A model generated the notes under the pieces. That model was not told the DNA's origin and ran no database searches. It saw nothing but the letters and a program-made list of their open reading frames with translations. 21,757 nt of DNA, taken from NCBI GenBank assembly GCA_964489245.1, contig CAZAXU010000036.1:1-21757 (forward strand), written 5' to 3'. Below are positions 1 to 8,600 of the stretch, one piece after another. The stretch is from CAZAXU01 sp964489245. GTDB taxonomy: Bacteria; Bacteroidota; Bacteroidia; Flavobacteriales; Flavobacteriaceae. The position numbers were made by a program, and so were the translations under genes. Numbering within the stretch: position 1 is the first letter of the stretch; the number at the start of each line of letters is the position of its first letter.

Positions 1-134
1 GAAAAAGCAAGCTTAGTCCGCAGCAAGTCAAACAGTTGTTGATTGGTCTGAAAAATAAAGAGATGAAAACACAAAAGAAAATCAAAGCCAAAGCAATCAG
101 CACAAAAAAGAAAAAACAAGAAAAAGATTGGTGA
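1..134 (+). CDS. C-terminal tail of a basic protein, possibly BatC-like TPR protein (partial)
   Basis: The third forward frame is open from the left edge to a TGA at 132-134 and encodes about 43 residues. The tail is very lysine-rich and ends in EKDW. It has a PQQVKQLL segment followed by a KNKEMKTQKKIKAK stretch. From memory, TPR proteins of the Bacteroidota Bat (aerotolerance) operon, called BatC, end in a similar way, with an LLEAM-like helix, a Lys-rich stretch and a final KDW. That is the basis for the suggestion. No TPR motif lies inside the window, so the identity is tentative. The gene converges on mfd with only four bases between the two stop codons. Confidence 0.45.
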   Translation, partial: KSKLSPQQVKQLLIGLKNKEMKTQKKIKAKAISTKKKKQEKDW

Positions 135-155
135 GAAATCAAAACAATTTTCTCA
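132..155. terminator. Possible bidirectional terminator hairpin between converging genes
   Basis: TGAGAAA at 132-138 is complementary to TTTCTCA at 149-155, leaving a 10-base AT-rich loop. The left arm includes the stop codon of the upstream plus-strand gene, and the mfd stop codon lies in the loop (139-141). There is no clear T-run on either side and the stem is only 7 bp, so a terminator role is a suggestion based mainly on position. Confidence 0.3.
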
Positions 156-3100
156 AACTTAATAGCGCATCATCTATTGTTTTAATGTCTTCGTAGACCA
201 ACATCAACTTGTTGATATCTTTGGTTTTCTTTTCTTTGAATTGACAGCAATTCGGGTTTTGCTGCACGCTTTGCAAAATATGTTGGAAAATTTCGGTTTG
301 ATAATAAGCGGATTGTTGGTTGGAGATAAAATATGCCAGCATTTTTTCTTGTTTCAATATAAGTTTTTCAAAACCCAGTTTTTGTGCCAACCATTTCAGT
401 CGGATGCTGTTCAATAAATCTATTGTTGCTGCAGGAAGACTGCCAAAACGGTCTGTTAATCGGATTTTAAAAGCATTCAAATCATTTTCATTTTCAATAG
501 TTGAAAGCTCATTATACAATTTCAAACGTTCACCGATTACGTTGATATATTCATCGGGAAAAAGAATTTCAAAATCAGTATCTATTTGCGTGTCAACCCT
601 AAAATCAGGTTCGTTGTCAGCCTTTGAAAAATAGGATTTAAATTCGTTTTCTTTGAGCTCATTGATGGCTTCTTGCAAGATTTTTTGATAGGTTTCAAAA
701 CCAATATCGTTGATAAATCCGCTTTGTTCGGCGCCAAGCAAATCTCCTGCGCCACGGATTTCCAAATCCTTCATGGCAATTTGAAAGCCACTGCCGAGTT
801 TGGTATAGGTTTCCAATGCTTCGATACGTTTTCTGGCTTCGTCTGTCATCATGGAATAGGGGGGTGTGATAAAATAGCAGAAAGCTTTTTTGTTGGAGCG
901 TCCCACACGTCCGCGCATCTGGTGTAGGTCAGATAAGCCGAAATTATTGGCATTGTTGATGAAAATGGTATTGGCATTGGGAACATCCAAACCATTTTCG
1001 ATGATAGTGGTTGCCACCAAAACGTCAAACTCTCCGTTGATAAAGTCGAGCATAATTTTTTCGAGTTTGCGACCTTCCATTTTCCCGTGTCCGATACCAA
1101 TGCGTGCATCAGGAACCAAACGTTGTATCATGCCGGCAACTTCTTTGATATTTTCAATACGATTATGGATAAAAAATACTTGTCCTTTTCTTTGAATTTC
1201 ATAAGAGATGGCATCACGGATAACTTCTTCGCTGAAGCGAACCACTTGAGTTTCTATAGGGTATCGATTCGGCGGCGGCGTGTTGATAACCGACAGATCT
1301 CTTTCATTCATCAATGAAAACTGTAGTGTTCTGGGAATGGGAGTTGCCGTTAGTGTGAGTGTGTCGATGTTTTTTCGAATTAATTTTAGTTTTTCTTTGA
1401 CGGAAACACCGAATTTTTGCTCCTCGTCGATAATCATCAATCCGAGATTTTTATATTTGATTTTATCGTTGACCAAAGCATGTGTGCCGATGATAATATC
1501 AATTTTCCCCTCGGACAAGTCTTTAAGAATTTGAGTTTTTTGTTTGGCGCTTCGGAATCGGTTGAGATAGTCAACCACCACGGGAAATTCTTTGAATCTT
1601 TCGGTAAAAGTTTTGAAATGTTGAAAAGCTAAAATGGTTGTAGGCACTAAAACTGCCACTTGCTTGCCGTTGTCAACAGCTTTGAAGGCAGCGCGAATTG
1701 CCACTTCGGTCTTTCCAAAGCCAACATCGCCACAAACCAAACGGTCCATGGTTTTGTTGCTTTCCATATCGTGCTTGATATCTTGTGTGGCTTGATATTG
1801 GTCAGGAGTATCTTCATACATAAAAGATGCTTCCAGTTCATACTGTAAATAGCTGTCTGAAGCATACTGATAGCCTTTTTGCATTTTTCTTTCCGCATAG
1901 AGTTTGATCAGGTCAAAAGCGACTTCTTTCAGGCGTTTTTTTGTTTTTTGCTTCAGTAATTTCCAAGCTCCCGAACCCAATTTGCTGATTTTTGGTTTAA
2001 TGCCCTCTTTGGCGTTATATTTTGAAATTTTATGCAAACTGTGAATACTGACAAATAATCTGTCCGTATTTTTATATTTGATGGCAATCACCTCTTGCAT
2101 TTTTCCATTGCGTTCAATTTTTTGCAAACCGTCAAAAATGCCGATACCGTGGTCGATATGGGTTACATAATCACCTTCTTTCAGTGAGGTGAGTTCTTTG
2201 AGCGTGACAGATTGCCGTTTATGCGCATTTTTTTTAATGTTGAAACGATGATATCTCTCAAAAATCTGATGGTCGGTATAACATGCCAATTTCAAGTGTT
2301 CATCGATAAATCCCCGGTAGAGCGGGAAAACAACCGTTTGATAACTGATGTTTGAGTCCATGTCATTGAAGATGGCATGAAATCTTTCCGCTTGCTTTTC
2401 GGTTGTACAGAAAATATAGTTTTGATAGTTTTCTGCTGTATTTTCTTGTAGGTTTTGAACAAGCAGCTCGAAACTTTTATTAAAAGCAGGTTGTGGATTG
2501 ATGCTGAAAATCATTTCGGGAATTGCCTGTTTTGAATGATAATAAATCGTTTTGAAACGGGCTATTTTTTCCTGAAAACTTTCGGCATTGCAAAATAATT
2601 CATCGGGTTTGGCATGATTTATTTCCGTAGAGAGATCTTCAAACTGTGTCAATGCTTTTTCAAAAAGCAGATTGAGTGTATGCTTGATATTATCGGTATT
2701 TTTGATAAAAATCAAAGTATTTTTTTTTATGAAATCCAAAAAGCTTTGGCGTTGCTGAATCAAGGTTTTGTCAGATAGGTTGGGAACAATATCAATTCTT
2801 GAAAGTGTTTCGTCAGAAATTTGTGTTTCGATATCAAAGGTTCTGATACTTTCCACTTGATTCCCCATCAATTCAATTCGATAAGGTTCATCGTTTCCAT
2901 AAGAATAGACATCCAGAATTCCTCCGCGGATGGAAAATTCTCCGGGTTCAGTGACAAAATCAACCTGCTCGAATTGATATTCAAAAAGAATATCATAGAG
3001 AAAGTCAATAGAGAGTTTGTCATTGACTTTGATTTTCAGCGTGTTGTTATTTAATTCTTTCTTGACAACCACTTTTTCAAACAATGCAGCTGAATAGCTG

Positions 3101-3462
3101 ATCACCATCTGTGGTTTTTGTCTTGATTGCAAATGGCTTAACACTTTGGAGCGAAGCAGAACATTGGCATTGTCTGTTTCTTCAATTTGATAGGCACGCC
3201 GATAAGATTCCGGAAAAAACAAAACTTTTTTTTCGCCTAAGATTTTTTCAAAATCATTGAAATAATAAGCGGCTTCTTCCTTGTTTTCAAAAATGAGTAA
3301 AAACGGTTGTGCCAGTTTTTGATATAGCCCGGAAAAAACAAAACTTAAAGCAGACTGCGAAAGCTTATCCAGTTTGATCTGATGTTGTTCTTGCAACAAT
3401 TCCAAAAGGATTTTTAATTGTTGGCTGTTCTGATAGGCTGATAAGATTTCGTTTTTGTTCAA
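139..3462 (-). CDS. mfd: Transcription-repair coupling factor Mfd
   Basis: Mfd is an ATP-driven DNA translocase. It displaces RNA polymerase stalled at lesions and recruits UvrA for nucleotide excision repair. The 1107-residue product is close to the usual family length (about 1150). The N-terminal third is the UvrB-like module (around residue 170, TEPGEFSIRGGILDVYS). The RNA polymerase-interacting, CarD-like domain begins near 428 with GDYVTHIDHGIGIFDG. The superfamily 2 motor follows: Walker A GDVGFGKT near 578, DEEQ near 678, motif III TATPIPRT, and motif VI QMRGRVGRS near 849. A TRG/C-terminal region then ends around the FPDEYI segment and a short tail. The start is TTG: no ATG occurs in frame between the upstream TAA and this codon, and the next Met is about 119 residues in, which would cut the UvrB-like fold. 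A TAnnTTTG element lies 17 bases upstream. Confidence 0.97.
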   Translation of the reverse strand: MNKNEILSAYQNSQQLKILLELLQEQHQIKLDKLSQSALSFVFSGLYQKLAQPFLLIFENKEEAAYYFNDFEKILGEKKVLFFPESYRRAYQIEETDNANVLLRSKVLSHLQSRQKPQMVISYSAALFEKVVVKKELNNNTLKIKVNDKLSIDFLYDILFEYQFEQVDFVTEPGEFSIRGGILDVYSYGNDEPYRIELMGNQVESIRTFDIETQISDETLSRIDIVPNLSDKTLIQQRQSFLDFIKKNTLIFIKNTDNIKHTLNLLFEKALTQFEDLSTEINHAKPDELFCNAESFQEKIARFKTIYYHSKQAIPEMIFSINPQPAFNKSFELLVQNLQENTAENYQNYIFCTTEKQAERFHAIFNDMDSNISYQTVVFPLYRGFIDEHLKLACYTDHQIFERYHRFNIKKNAHKRQSVTLKELTSLKEGDYVTHIDHGIGIFDGLQKIERNGKMQEVIAIKYKNTDRLFVSIHSLHKISKYNAKEGIKPKISKLGSGAWKLLKQKTKKRLKEVAFDLIKLYAERKMQKGYQYASDSYLQYELEASFMYEDTPDQYQATQDIKHDMESNKTMDRLVCGDVGFGKTEVAIRAAFKAVDNGKQVAVLVPTTILAFQHFKTFTERFKEFPVVVDYLNRFRSAKQKTQILKDLSEGKIDIIIGTHALVNDKIKYKNLGLMIIDEEQKFGVSVKEKLKLIRKNIDTLTLTATPIPRTLQFSLMNERDLSVINTPPPNRYPIETQVVRFSEEVIRDAISYEIQRKGQVFFIHNRIENIKEVAGMIQRLVPDARIGIGHGKMEGRKLEKIMLDFINGEFDVLVATTIIENGLDVPNANTIFINNANNFGLSDLHQMRGRVGRSNKKAFCYFITPPYSMMTDEARKRIEALETYTKLGSGFQIAMKDLEIRGAGDLLGAEQSGFINDIGFETYQKILQEAINELKENEFKSYFSKADNEPDFRVDTQIDTDFEILFPDEYINVIGERLKLYNELSTIENENDLNAFKIRLTDRFGSLPAATIDLLNSIRLKWLAQKLGFEKLILKQEKMLAYFISNQQSAYYQTEIFQHILQSVQQNPNCCQFKEKKTKDINKLMLVYEDIKTIDDALLSLRKLF

Positions 3463-3479
3463 ATTTTGAAGCTTTGCTG

Positions 3480-3487
3480 CAAAAATA
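3480..3487 (-). promoter_or_regulatory. Candidate -7 promoter element for mfd
   Basis: On the minus strand this reads TATTTTTG, an exact match to the Bacteroidota -7 consensus TAnnTTTG. It would place transcription start a few bases downstream and leave a very short leader before the TTG start at 3462. No TTTG or TTG is present at the expected -33 spacing, so the call rests on the -7 box alone. Confidence 0.4.
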
Positions 3488-3522
3488 AGTAAAATTTAGC
3501 TCAGACTTATAGACTTGCCAAA

Positions 3523-3636
3523 CGTAGTTTTGTTTTTTTCTAATCTGACTTCAAAAAACACTGATTTTTTTTATGCATTCATGGCTTAGCTAAGTTTCCG
3601 AATTCGGGAATTTTTATAGATTGTGCAAGGGTATTG
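3523..3636. repeat. Direct repeat, copy 1, flanking the peptidase/PIN cassette
   Basis: This segment aligns in the same orientation with 5444-5556. Shared blocks include CGTAGTT, CTAATCT, TTCAAAAAA, TGATTTTTTT, AAGTTTCCGAATTC and TTGTGCA. Hand alignment gives roughly 75-80% identity, with small gaps in the T-run and near the right end. Nearly all ungapped mismatches are transitions. This copy also contains the perfect palindrome CCGAATTCGG and lies between the end of the PIN gene and the mfd promoter region. No coding potential is visible. Confidence 0.75.
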
Positions 3637-3652
3637 TTGTCAGAAGTAGACT

Positions 3653-4207
3653 CTAATAATTGATTTTCAATCCTAATTTAATAAAATACTCTGGCAATGT
3701 AATAACTTCAAGTTCTAAGATTTTACCTATTTGGGGTATTTTTTTTATGAATTTATTATCATTTTCTGTTGAAGTTTCTTCTGTAAGAATTATAATTTTA
3801 TTATCTTTGAACATATCGATTTCTTTGTTATACTTCAAAGCATACAATATAAGTTTTGCATCTGCTGATTGAAGAAAATTTTCTTTCATTTTTTCGTATT
3901 CAGCTTCATTAAGTTTATTTTTTACAGCTCTATAAACAAACTGATTTTCTAATTGATTGTAAAATTTCTTTGTCGGAAGTATATCAGTTGTGCTAACTCG
4001 ATTTTTCTTTTCTTTTAAATATCCTAATTTATCTAAAATAATACCTTTTGAAACAAACTTACTTTCATCTACAACTTTATCAATTATGATTATTTCTTTA
4101 TTAACAATTTTATTTTTTATTAAATCAAACAAAGTGCTACCATCGTCAAATGGTAAGTAATAACGAACCAAAGCTAACAACGAACTTGTGTCAATTACTA
4201 CTTTCAT
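3653..4207 (-). CDS. PIN-like domain protein (DUF4411-type), probable RNase toxin or effector
   Basis: The 184-residue protein has the layout of a PIN-like nuclease. A first beta-strand carries Asp6 (VVIDTSSLLAL), an acidic pair lies at Asp47/Glu48 (KVVDESKF), and ADAKLI contains Asp116. A late strand reads IIILTEET (around 138-145), followed by a segment with the motif pattern KIPQIGKILELEVITLPEYF. This matches what I recall of DUF4411, a PIN-like family often encoded beside ImmA/IrrE-type peptidases. PIN domains are metal-dependent ribonucleases and are common as type II toxins. The ATG overlaps the stop of the upstream peptidase gene as ATGA, which implies translational coupling and a joint function. 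The gene is very AT-rich: bases 4021-4080 hold 13 G/C and 4081-4140 hold 10. The cellular target is unknown. Confidence 0.75.
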   Translation of the reverse strand: MKVVIDTSSLLALVRYYLPFDDGSTLFDLIKNKIVNKEIIIIDKVVDESKFVSKGIILDKLGYLKEKKNRVSTTDILPTKKFYNQLENQFVYRAVKNKLNEAEYEKMKENFLQSADAKLILYALKYNKEIDMFKDNKIIILTEETSTENDNKFIKKIPQIGKILELEVITLPEYFIKLGLKINY

Positions 4208-5379
4208 AAGAGATACTTGTCTAATTTTTTTGGATTAATATTCAAAGTCTTGCAGACTTGATATTCATTGAGAATTCCCTCGTAAAATGCTGTTTGAACA
4301 GTTGAAATTAAAAGAGGTGATTTGATAGGCTGTGGTGAACGACCTTGATGTTTTATTCCCATTTCTTTTTCAACTTCCTTTTTCAATTTTTCTTCTTCTT
4401 GTTTTAATCTATATTCTTCATCAAAACTTGCTTTTATTGTATGGTAATTTTTTTTGGATATCTTTTTTTGATAAAGTAGCCTTGTAAATAATGCAATACG
4501 ACTTAAATGAGTTTCTTTTGAAATAGCATCAATTAAACTAAAATGAAAATCGTTTTTTTCTGTTGCTCGTTCAATGTTATCTAACATTTCTCCGTGTTCT
4601 CCTGCCAAAAAATGATATGAAAAATCATTACACCAACGTTCTATTTTACTTAAATTGTCTTGTGCTAAATAATTAAAGCTGATTTTTTCAATTTCTTCTT
4701 CATTGATTAGAAAATGTCCTAATTCGTGAATGAGTGTAAATATTTCTCTTCTAAAAGCTCTTTGGTAGCGTTTAATAACAATTACATTTGGATTGATAAA
4801 AAAGCCATCAATATTAGCGATTTCTTTTTTGTTCCACGTTTCAACAAATTCAAATACGAGTATGTTGTTATCCGCTAATTTTGAAATCAATGATTTTAAA
4901 AATGTTTTAAGATTTCTATTAAAATCAGGATACAATATTTTTCGTATTTCTTTAGCAACTTCTTTGGGATTATCTTTTACAGAATAAACAGGAATTTTTC
5001 TTGAAATATCAATTTCTGCTAATTTTGAAATAGCAGAAAGAGAAAGTTTCATTTCTTCAAAATGGTTAACTATTTTTTTAGCACCAATATTAAGTTCGGA
5101 ATTAAATTGTTTTTTTCTAAAAAAGATACTTGCTTCTTTTGATTTGATAATATTTTTCGGGTCTAAATAAAAAGGAAGTCCTTTATTGAAAACTTTATCT
5201 ATTCTTTTTAGATGTCTTAAATCTATGGTGTTAGAGAAGATGTCTTCTTTTTTGATTTTGTTTTTTAAATTTGAGTTTATCATAACAAGCAAATCGCCCA
5301 TTGGAATCTTGTATAGACTTAGCAGGTATTTTAAGCGTGATATGTTATGTTCTACTCTCAATGTTTGTATTTTCTGCAA
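4204..5379 (-). CDS. ImmA/IrrE-family zinc metallopeptidase, partner of the PIN protein
   Basis: The signature is HELGH at residues 218-222 (TLIHELGHFL), the HExxH zinc site. It is followed by ERWCNDFSYHFL (from Glu247), which fits the third-ligand helix of the family. The N-terminal 35 or so residues (VEHNISRLKYLLSLYKI) could form a degenerate HTH. The C-terminal tail (about 345-391) has GRSP, then a helical segment ending LNINPKKLDKYL, as in family members I recall beside DUF4411 genes. ImmA/IrrE peptidases commonly cleave repressors or act as antitoxin-like regulators; the substrate here cannot be read from sequence. The longest form starts at TTG 5379, but that codon lies inside a TAnnTTTG promoter box. 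A second TTG at 5361 (residue 7) may be the true start; the first ATG is residue 27. The gene is AT-rich and overlaps the PIN gene by 4 bases. Confidence 0.85.
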   Translation of the reverse strand: MQKIQTLRVEHNISRLKYLLSLYKIPMGDLLVMINSNLKNKIKKEDIFSNTIDLRHLKRIDKVFNKGLPFYLDPKNIIKSKEASIFFRKKQFNSELNIGAKKIVNHFEEMKLSLSAISKLAEIDISRKIPVYSVKDNPKEVAKEIRKILYPDFNRNLKTFLKSLISKLADNNILVFEFVETWNKKEIANIDGFFINPNVIVIKRYQRAFRREIFTLIHELGHFLINEEEIEKISFNYLAQDNLSKIERWCNDFSYHFLAGEHGEMLDNIERATEKNDFHFSLIDAISKETHLSRIALFTRLLYQKKISKKNYHTIKASFDEEYRLKQEEEKLKKEVEKEMGIKHQGRSPQPIKSPLLISTVQTAFYEGILNEYQVCKTLNINPKKLDKYLL

Positions 5380-5384
5380 ATATA
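5377..5384 (-). promoter_or_regulatory. Candidate -7 promoter element for the peptidase/PIN operon
   Basis: The minus strand reads TATATTTG, an exact TAnnTTTG match. It is followed by GCAG, as is the mfd -7 box. If it is used, the TTG at 5379-5377 cannot be the start codon and translation would begin at TTG 5361, about 16 bases beyond the box. No -33 element is seen at proper spacing. Confidence 0.4.
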
Positions 5385-5443
5385 ATCATTTCAGGCTAAA
5401 TATAGATTCGGTTTTTCAACCGGATTTGTTGTTGACGACCTAT

Positions 5444-5556
5444 CGTAGTTCTATCTTTCTCTAATCTTATTTCAAAAAATATTGATTTTTTTGCGTACTC
5501 ACAGTTTAGCCAAGTTTCCGAATTCAATAATTTTTAGATGGGTTGTGCAGGGGTTG
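5444..5556. repeat. Direct repeat, copy 2, flanking the peptidase/PIN cassette
   Basis: This is the partner of 3523-3636, same orientation, start-to-start offset 1921 bases. It sits upstream of the peptidase gene, just as copy 1 sits upstream of mfd; each copy begins 60-64 bases before the respective longest-frame start codon. The CCGAATTCGG palindrome of copy 1 is degraded here to CCGAATTCAA. Confidence 0.75.
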
Positions 5557-5690
5557 TAAATTTCAGATTTTATGCGATGAATATACAAAACATTCTCCAC
5601 AAAAATAAGGAAAATAAGATAAATATTTCCTGCATATCTTTATTATATTGATTCAGACAAAAGAGTACAAATTTTTATAATTGCTTTTCA
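5557..5690. other. AT-rich intergenic remainder, no gene seen
   Basis: Together with repeat copy 2 this fills the 311-base gap between the peptidase gene and the envelope-protein gene. It contains a minus-strand TATTTTTG box at 5600-5607, which could be a second, more distant promoter for the peptidase operon. There is no convincing ORF, RNA gene or terminator. Confidence 0.4.
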
Positions 5691-8600
5691 CTAAAATATC
5701 ATCTTCAACTGAATATTTCCCGTATGGATGGCAGGGGTGTCTTCTGCCAGTCGGAAGTTATAGCCCAGATTCATTTCGAGATAAGAAGTTAGTTTTTTGC
5801 GATATAGCGCCATAAAAATCAAATTTTTTCCGTTGCGTAATGCTTCCAGCATTTGAAAAGAAACCGGAGAATTGGGATTGCCGCTGAGTCGATTGAGCAC
5901 AAAATTGATTTCAGTTTGAAAAATATTATTTTTTGTGTCTTTATTGAGATAAGACAGACCTAATCTGTGCATTTTCAGACGTTCTACACTTGATAAATTA
6001 CTTTTGTCTTTCCAATGATAAAAAATACTAAAAACAGCTTTTTCGGCTTGTTTAAAATCAATTTTTTGTTTGATTTCTCGAGTTCTAAGTCGGTAGTTCT
6101 TACTTTGATAGTTTTCAGACTTGACACGATTATTTGCGGATATAAATTTTTGTTTCCAAATCAAGTTGGGCAGAAAAGCGTGTTTGGTTTCGAGCAGAAA
6201 TCTTTCTAGTTCATGTGCTTGTTTGCCCACCAGCAGAATTTGTTTTTGTGCCAGATTCTGATAGCTGAAATGCACAAAATATTTTCTTTTTGTTCGATTA
6301 AAAAACAAATCGTTTTGAATGATATTGTTTTGAGACAGTGGATTTTCAGGTTGCCAAATCAAAGGAATAAATTCATTTTTTTGAGTAGCTTGATGTTTGG
6401 TGCCGAACTGAAAAATATTGTAGAGTTTGCTTGCCGGTCCTTTGTTGATAATGGCTTTAGGGTTGATAATCAGTTGGAATTCGTAAGAATTATTCACAGT
6501 GGGCATATAGTTTTTTGATGGCAGAATCACACGAATATAATTGGCTTGATCCTGATAGGTTGCTACTTCAAATTCGTTGATTTCTTTGATGCCGTTGTTG
6601 TTGTAGTCAATCCATTGGTGTGTGCCTTGCCCAACGGGAGTTTCCACAAAAGTGATTTCATCCAGCAAGGTGTTTCCGTTAAAAGTTTCAATCTGAATAT
6701 TGGTCATTAAAAATTTATGATATAGAAACTGTTGCCAACTGAATTTGATGTTGAGATAGTCTTTTTTTTCAGCATCAAAATAATATTTAGAATGCCGATA
6801 GTTAAGATACAGATCGATTTTGGAATTTTCCTTTTTCCGTTTCAATTCGGCATAGATATTATGCGTGTTTTCAGCTCTAAAGAAACGATTCCAACGAATG
6901 CTGTCATTTTGTTCCGCCTTATAGCCCAATCTAAATCCGATGTGAGAAGAATCTCTTTTTTCAATAAAGATTTCTCCGAATTTATAACGATAATTCAGCG
7001 TATCTGAGATTTGTTTGAGTTGTTGGTTTCTCTCTTCATAGTGTCCGTTGGTTTGGATGTTAAAATTTTTGAGACGCCATTGCAAACTCTGATGAAAATA
7101 GGCAATTTTCATTTGCTTGTTATTGCCGGATTCTTGTTGTGTCAGTCTATGTTCAGAAAGAATTTTGAGCTTTTTATATTGCCAATTGGTGTTGAAATAT
7201 TCTTGCCCGGCTTTGACACTGTCTCTCAGCTCAAAATAGCGAATGCCTGACTCGGCAAAGTTTTTTTCTTCGTTATAAGACAAGCCTATATCAAGCAAGT
7301 GTTGTCTGCCGAAAATGGAATCTATTTGCCATTGTCTTGAAAATTCCGGATCCCGATAAGGATCAAGTGCCATAAAATTCCGATGTGTAAAATCATGATG
7401 CAAATGTGCATTCAGTTGTCTGTTTTTCTTTTGCCAAAGTTGTTGCCTGAAATCCAAATGTGTTGCAAATCCCAGATTGTCTTGTTCGTCTTTTGTAGAA
7501 AACAGATTCAAATCAGAATAGTTTATCAAACCCTCAAAGTCAATTTGTGTTTTCCGGTTGGGATGATAATTGAACCCTGCACCGACATAATTCCTGCTCT
7601 GCGGAGCATTTAACTTGATTTTAGGCTCATAGTCTCCCATATTTTCACCGACAAATTCAAAAATCTTTCCGGTGGCAATCACGCGGTTCAAAGCGTAGCT
7701 TCCTTTGTTTTTTCCGATATAAGAAAAGCGGACTTCATAAAGTTCGGTCAGGTTTTCACGGGTGTATTTAAAATGAAAATTGTTTCCCGTAAAAATTTTT
7801 TGGTATAAAATTTTATTTTCGTTGTATGGCACTTGCTTTGCCGACAACACAAAAAGTTCTTCGGCATTATCTCCTGCATTTTTTAAAGTCTGCCTTTGTT
7901 GTTTGTCCAATTCATAGAGCAAGGTTTTGTTTTTGGCATCGTATTCTAAATAGGTATAGATGGAGAAATCCAGTTTTTTCCCTTGATTGTGATAGGTGTT
8001 ATGATTCAAATAGCGCATATAGTGTTGGTTGGAATAGTTGAATTCCACCGTAATTCTCATATTTTGTGTGATGGGAAATCGGGTGTTGAAAAGCAGCTCT
8101 GCCGTTTCATAGCGTATAATATAATCATGTGTTTCACCTCGCTTGAGCAACTTTCCGTTGATATATACTTTTTCACTGTTGGCAATGATAAAAATATAGC
8201 GTTCGCCTTGGTTCCCCGTCAAAATATAGGGACCTTGATTGCCTTCCACACCCTGAAATTTGTTGATGCCGAATTGCCCGTCTACATAACCGCCTGAAAC
8301 CTGAATCCTACTGCTGTCTTTCCCTATTTCAATATCGAGTCCCTGTGTTTTTCTTAGGAATTTCATGAAATAAGAAGATTTGGATTGCATCAAAATATCT
8401 CCGCCGGTGGCTTGCCAATTTTGTCCGATAAGCTGCATATAAATACGGTCAAATTCTTTATAGCTTTGTGATATTCCCGCATAAGCTTGCGGCATGTTGG
8501 AATCAGATAATACGGCTTTAATATTGATTTTGTCGCTGAGTTTTCCATTGATTTGTAAATCCATTTCAGATTGCATCACCACGCTTTGATTGTTTCCTGC

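Noticed and set aside
3590..3620. TTCCGAATTCGGGAA followed by T5 as a plus-strand terminator
   Set aside because: No plus-strand gene ends there, and the palindrome is part of the direct repeat and is lost in copy 2.
5598..5616. CAAAAATAAGGAAAAT similarity to the mfd upstream sequence
   Set aside because: The match is short and A-rich and is explained by both sites containing a TATTTTTG box on the minus strand.
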